DNA of 21,158 nt from positions 1-21,158 of IMG/VR virus record IMGVR_UViG_3300050045_000022. One strand, 5' to 3'. The DNA comes from a virus. The notes below the pieces were generated by a model. It made no database searches and was not told where the DNA came from. It saw nothing but the letters and a program-made list of their open reading frames with translations. A program made the translations under genes and the position numbers. Positions 18,818 through 21,158 of the stretch are shown here, piece by piece; positions within the stretch are counted from its first letter, which is position 1, and each line of letters starts with the position of its first letter.

Positions 18818-19603
18818 ATGTCACGCACCATAAAAGATATTTTGGCTCTGTTTCCCGAAACAACAAAGAAGGATTGGAAGCAACACGCAAGAGGTGATGG
18901 GTGGGTGTGTAGCACCGCCCATGCACATGAATCTTCCTTCATCGAAGGCATTGTGTTCGGCAATGCTCAGGTGTACGGCGCTTGGGTGTCCGGCAATGCT
19001 CAGGTGTTCGGCAATGCTCAGGTGTACGGCAATGCTCAGGTGTCCGGTGATGCTCAGGTGTACGGCAATGCTCGGGTGTCCGGCAATGCTCGGGTGTACG
19101 GCAATGCTCGGGTGTCCGGCAATGCTCGGGTGTTCGGCATTGCTCAGGTGTTCGGCAATGCTCGGGTGTCCGGCGATGCTCGGGTGTCCGGCAATGCTCG
19201 GGTGTCCGGCAATGCTCGGGTGTCCGGCAATGCTCAGGTGTCCGGCAATGCTCAGGTGTCCGGTGATGCTCAGGTGTCCGGCAATGCTTGGGTGTTCGTC
19301 AATGCTCGGGTGTCCGGAGATGCTCGGGTGTCCGGCAATGCTCGGGTGTACGGCGATGCTCAGGTGTACGGCAATGCTAAGGTGTACGGCGATGCTTGGA
19401 AAACAGCTCCGCTGTTGGTACAGGGAACCCAGCATACAGCAACCAACTGCAAACATGGTTTCATTGCTATTGGTTGTCAAGTTCACACCTTCGCACATTG
19501 GCAAACACATGTTGAGAGCATTGCGCGTGCACATGGTTACACCGAAGTTGAAGTTGCAGAGTATCGCTCAATCGTTGACTTCATGGTTAAGGTTGGTAAA
19601 TAG
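18818..19603 (+). CDS. Hexapeptide-repeat (left-handed beta-helix) protein, copy 1 (261 aa)
   Basis: ATG 18818 is seven bases after AAGGAG. The N-terminus (about 1-47; IKDILALFPETTKKDWKQHA) is shared with the paralogue at 20001. Next come 24 hexapeptide units, G-N/D-A-Q/R-V-S/Y/F, encoded by 18-bp repeats. One unit is five residues (GAWVS), from a 3-base deletion. Such repeats fold as a left-handed beta-helix, one turn per three units, as in bacterial hexapeptide proteins. A C-terminal domain follows, with VQGTQHTATNCKHGFIAIGC, HTFAHWQTHVES and a final helix. No enzymatic motif is seen. The role could be a structural scaffold, host interaction, or nucleotide/acyl-binding trimer; none is shown. 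Composition differs from the neighbours. Confidence 0.8.
   Translation: MSRTIKDILALFPETTKKDWKQHARGDGWVCSTAHAHESSFIEGIVFGNAQVYGAWVSGNAQVFGNAQVYGNAQVSGDAQVYGNARVSGNARVYGNARVSGNARVFGIAQVFGNARVSGDARVSGNARVSGNARVSGNAQVSGNAQVSGDAQVSGNAWVFVNARVSGDARVSGNARVYGDAQVYGNAKVYGDAWKTAPLLVQGTQHTATNCKHGFIAIGCQVHTFAHWQTHVESIARAHGYTEVEVAEYRSIVDFMVKVGK
18959..19399. repeat. 18-bp tandem repeat array in hexapeptide gene 1
   Basis: About 24 copies of an 18-base unit (ggcaatgctcaggtgtcc-like). Units differ mainly at three codons: cag/cgg/tgg (Gln/Arg/Trp), tcc/tac/ttc (Ser/Tyr/Phe) and aat/gat (Asn/Asp). The unit pattern makes all six frames open, producing long false ORFs on both strands. The block 19136-19315 is collinear with 20229-20408 in the second array. 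Confidence 0.95.
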
Positions 19604-19634
19604 AGATTGCCCGCAGACGATTGCAACGGCACGG
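19569..19634. repeat. 66 bp exact direct repeat, copy 1
   Basis: Identical to 20770-20835 (offset 1201). It covers the last codons of the hexapeptide gene, its TAG stop and about 30 bases of downstream sequence (agattgcccgcagacgattg is part of it). The noncoding part is as identical as the coding part, although the rest of the C-terminal domains differ. Confidence 0.95.
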
Positions 19635-19647
19635 CGTGGGTTACGAA

Positions 19648-19896
19648 ATGATCTTGATAACAAAAATCGCACAGCCTGAGGTTGGCGCGGTCATGGCTCA
19701 GTATTGTGAGGTGTGCAAGACCACCACCTTTATGGTGCATGAGTTGGCGAAGCGACCTGATGATGGTGATTATTGGTTGCTTACCATGCCTTGCTCAACG
19801 CACCCATGGAAGTTCACGTGTGAGTTGGATAAGGTGCAACTATCGGCAGTCCCGAGGTACCCTCTATATGTCAGAGCGCAAGACGCAATCATCTGA
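19648..19896 (+). CDS. Small protein with CxxC motif (82 aa)
   Basis: The start is uncertain: ATG 19648 and ATG 19693 are both in frame. The shorter version begins MAQYCEVCKTTTFMVHELAK, the longer has MILITKIAQPEVGAV before it. One CxxC pair and Cys/His residues further on (PCSTHPWKFTCELDK) may bind a metal. It lies between the two hexapeptide genes and shares their lower-GC, T/G-rich composition. It overlaps the next gene. Confidence 0.6.
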   Translation: MILITKIAQPEVGAVMAQYCEVCKTTTFMVHELAKRPDDGDYWLLTMPCSTHPWKFTCELDKVQLSAVPRYPLYVRAQDAII

Positions 19897-20017
19897 GTTG
19901 TTTGAGGAACGTGCTGCAATCATGCAGTACGACGGCAACATGACCAAAGAGCAGGCCGAGCGTGAGGCAAGTAAAGACCGACAAATTAACAAGGAGAAAC
20001 ATGAAAACCATCAATGA
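19868..20017 (+). CDS. Small charged protein (49 aa)
   Basis: ATG 19868 follows GAGGTACCC by a normal spacing. The product MSERKTQSSELFEERAAIMQ continues with YDGNMTKEQAEREASKDRQ, a pattern familiar from short phage proteins with a helix-turn of the '(I)MqyDGn.T.eqAe..A' type, function unknown. It overlaps the end of the preceding gene and the ATG of the second hexapeptide gene at 20001. Confidence 0.65.
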   Translation: MSERKTQSSELFEERAAIMQYDGNMTKEQAEREASKDRQINKEKHENHQ

Positions 20018-20804
20018 CATTCTAGCGTTGTTTCCGTGGACAAATGCCGAAGAGTGGAAACAACACCCAAAAGGTAATGGGTGGGTCAGTATTAATGCAC
20101 ATGTGGAAGCATCATGCACCATCGAAGGTTTGGTGTTCGGCAATGCTCATGTGTCCGGCGAAGCTCAGGTGTCCGTCAATGCTCAGGTGTTCGGCGATGC
20201 TCAGGTGTCCGGCAATGCTCGGGTGTCCGGCATTGCTCAGGTGTTCGGCAATGCTCGGGTGTCCGGCGATGCTCGGGTGTCCGGCAATGCTCGGGTGTCC
20301 GGCAATGCTCAGGTGTCCGGCAGTGCTCAGGTGTCCGGTGATGCTCAGGTGTCCGGTGATGCTCAGGTGTCCGGCAATGCTTGGGTGTTCGTCAATGCTC
20401 GGGTGTTCGGCAATGCTGCTGTGTTCGGCAATGCTCGGGTGTCCGGCAATGCTGCTGTGTTCGGCAATGCTCAGGTGTCCGTCAATGCTGCTGTGTTCGG
20501 CAATGCTTGGGTGTTCGGCGATGCTCAGGTGTACGACAATGCTCGGGTGTCCGGCGATGCTTGGGTGTTCGGCAATGCTCATGTGTCCGGCGATGCTTGG
20601 GAAACAACCCCATTATTTGTGCAAGGCACAAGGCACGGCGCAACCAACTGCAAGCATGGTTGGTTAGCAATAGGTTGTCAGGTCCGCACCTTTGCCGATT
20701 GGAAAGCCAACGTTGAGACAATTGCCGAAGAGAATGGTTACACCAAGAAGGAAGCGGCTGAGTACCGGGCAATCGTTGACTTCATGGTTAAGGTTGGTAA
20801 ATAG
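20001..20804 (+). CDS. Hexapeptide-repeat (left-handed beta-helix) protein, copy 2 (267 aa)
   Basis: ATG 20001 lies after AAGGAGAAAC. It is a paralogue of the protein at 18818: similar N-terminus (MKTINDILALFPWTNAEEWK), 25 hexapeptide units, all of six residues, and similar C-terminal domain (FVQGTRHGATNCKHGWLAIG, then AEYRAIVDFMVKVGK). Units with Ala at the variable position (GNAAVF, VNAAVF) occur only here. The last 66 bases of gene plus downstream are identical to the first gene; the rest of the C-terminal region differs at many positions. A role in adhesion or as a virion/host-surface protein is possible but unproven. Confidence 0.8.
   Translation: MKTINDILALFPWTNAEEWKQHPKGNGWVSINAHVEASCTIEGLVFGNAHVSGEAQVSVNAQVFGDAQVSGNARVSGIAQVFGNARVSGDARVSGNARVSGNAQVSGSAQVSGDAQVSGDAQVSGNAWVFVNARVFGNAAVFGNARVSGNAAVFGNAQVSVNAAVFGNAWVFGDAQVYDNARVSGDAWVFGNAHVSGDAWETTPLFVQGTRHGATNCKHGWLAIGCQVRTFADWKANVETIAEENGYTKKEAAEYRAIVDFMVKVGK
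20139..20600. repeat. 18-bp tandem repeat array in hexapeptide gene 2
   Basis: 25 full units plus the start of another, all in the same register. Units 6-14 (20229 to about 20390) follow the same order of rare variants (GIAQVF, GNARVS, GDARVS ... GNAWVF, then VNARV) as units 11-19 of the first array, while the flanking units differ. Confidence 0.95.
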
Positions 20805-20835
20805 AGATTGCCCGCAGACGATTGCAACGGCACGG
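20770..20835. repeat. 66 bp exact direct repeat, copy 2
   Basis: Identical to 19569-19634. After it, the sequence diverges (ttgcatgagg here, cgtgggttac in the first copy). Confidence 0.95.
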
Positions 20836-20962
20836 TTGCATGAGGTGGGCAAAGGGTGGTTGGTCCAGACCGGAATAGGCTCACAAGCGTTGTCGGCCAC
20901 CCAAAGCGTTGTCGGCCATTGCCGGCCACCCAAGCGCTGCATCGCGATTGTCGCAGAAGCCT
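20836..20962. other. Noncoding, GC-rich with short repeats
   Basis: No supported gene lies here. The text holds two near copies of agcgttgtcggcca (about 20886-20919), a third partial gccggccaccc, and the hairpin GGTCCAGACC at about 20868-20877. No T-run follows, so it is not a clear terminator. It separates the hexapeptide module from the next genes. Confidence 0.5.
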
Positions 20963-21076
20963 ATGCGAACGGAAATGGTGTTCACAGTTTTGTACGGCAC
21001 TGGCACAGAAGAGCCGAAAGGAATCCTGCATGGAACGCTCGCTGGTCTTAGCGCAGCAGATAATCGCAAGCCTTGA
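20963..21076 (+). CDS. Possible small protein (37 aa)
   Basis: The frame from ATG 20963 (or 20975) gives MRTEMVFTVLYGTGTEEPKG followed by ILHGTLAGLSAADNRKP. It looks like natural protein sequence (strand, Gly/Thr turn, strand, helix) and returns to the codon usage of the main segment. The ribosome site is weak (CGGAA before 20975) and the frame overlaps the next gene by 47 bases. Confidence 0.35.
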   Translation: MRTEMVFTVLYGTGTEEPKGILHGTLAGLSAADNRKP

Positions 21077-21158
21077 ATTCAACCACATCGACTTCAGCGC
21101 TCACAGACTGACAGCGGAAAGAGTCGTTCAGACTCATGTCGAGGCGCTGCTGAAAGAA
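21030..21158 (+). CDS. Hypothetical protein, 3' end outside the window
   Basis: ATG 21030 follows GAAAGGAA by eight bases. The 43 visible codons (MERSLVLAQQIIASLEFNHI...VVQTHVEALLKE) form a helical, charged N-terminus. No family is recognisable from this part. Open to the window end. Confidence 0.55.
   Translation, partial: MERSLVLAQQIIASLEFNHIDFSAHRLTAERVVQTHVEALLKE

Noticed and set aside
18821-19534. Long minus-strand open frame of about 237 codons (repeating HPSIAG) across the first repeat array
   Set aside because: The 18-bp repeat has no stop in any frame, so long frames on both strands are unavoidable. The hexapeptide frame has a ribosome site, unique N- and C-terminal domains and a paralogue.
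18894-19679. Plus-strand frame of about 261 codons (repeating AMLRCP) over the same array
   Set aside because: Same repeat effect; no ribosome site and no non-repetitive domain with protein-like sequence.
18959-20600. CRISPR array
   Set aside because: The repeats are contiguous 18-base units without unique spacers and encode a protein repeat in frame.
18959-20600. Target of a diversity-generating retroelement
   Set aside because: Variation is periodic within tandem units, not clustered at adenine-derived codons near a gene end, and no reverse transcriptase or template repeat is in the window.
20836-20962. Degenerate inverted hexapeptide repeat on the minus strand (segments such as WVADNA)
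   Set aside because: The resemblance covers only a few residues in different frames and does not keep the 18-base period.

Overview
The window reads as part of a tailed bacteriophage genome (Caudoviricetes) or a closely related prophage. Every supported gene is on the + strand. Genes are short and tightly packed, and 17 neighbouring pairs share the four-base overlaps ATGA, GTGA or TTGA. The recognisable products are phage-type: a clamp-loader ATPase, a 5'-3' exonuclease, a MazG-like pyrophosphohydrolase, a T4-type lysozyme, a JAB/MPN protease and six HNH or endonuclease VII genes. Shine-Dalgarno sites of the GGAG/AAGGAG type and several Sec-type signal peptides point to a bacterial host, probably Gram-negative; the exact host cannot be told from sequence alone. 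No terminase, capsid, tail, polymerase or integrase gene is visible, so this is an early/middle accessory and replication segment, not the structural module.

Layout. Positions 1-1220 hold small unknown genes, a 60 bp direct repeat, and a membrane-protein gene that appears frameshifted. Positions 1223-4053 form an envelope-directed block of signal-peptide and membrane proteins. It ends with a secreted lysozyme-like protein whose gene completely contains, in another frame, an endonuclease VII gene. Positions 4050-7068 carry unknown soluble proteins, two small membrane proteins and the clamp loader. Positions 7080-9436 carry an HNH gene, membrane proteins and the GH24 lysozyme. Positions 9437-9572 are noncoding and form a set of mutually exclusive inverted repeats just before a gene start. 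Positions 9573-13009 carry membrane proteins, the JAB protease, a methyltransferase remnant, zinc-finger mini-proteins and two adjacent HNH genes. Positions 13019-16211 carry another HNH gene, MazG and the 5'-3' exonuclease. Positions 16294-18785 carry an HNH gene followed by a decayed radical-SAM fragment, then small proteins and a second probable frameshift. Positions 18786-20835 look compositionally different and hold two paralogous hexapeptide-repeat (left-handed beta-helix) genes, each ending in the same 66 bp sequence. The right end returns to typical composition with a partial gene.

How it fits together. The clamp loader would load a sliding clamp for the phage polymerase. The exonuclease removes RNA primers or degrades DNA, and MazG trims the nucleotide pool. 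The GH24 lysozyme needs a holin to reach the cell wall; small membrane proteins at 5514, 8093, 10830 and 16020 are candidates, and a protein with one membrane segment and a coiled coil at 7517 could be an inner-membrane spanin. The six HNH/endonuclease VII genes lie next to, or inside, damaged or unusually arranged neighbours, which suggests that homing-type elements shaped the segment.

No gene-free stretch exceeds 300 bases. The longest are 9437-9572 (structured, described below) and about 20836-20962 (short GC-rich repeats). No tRNA, CRISPR array or clear intrinsic terminator was seen on either strand.
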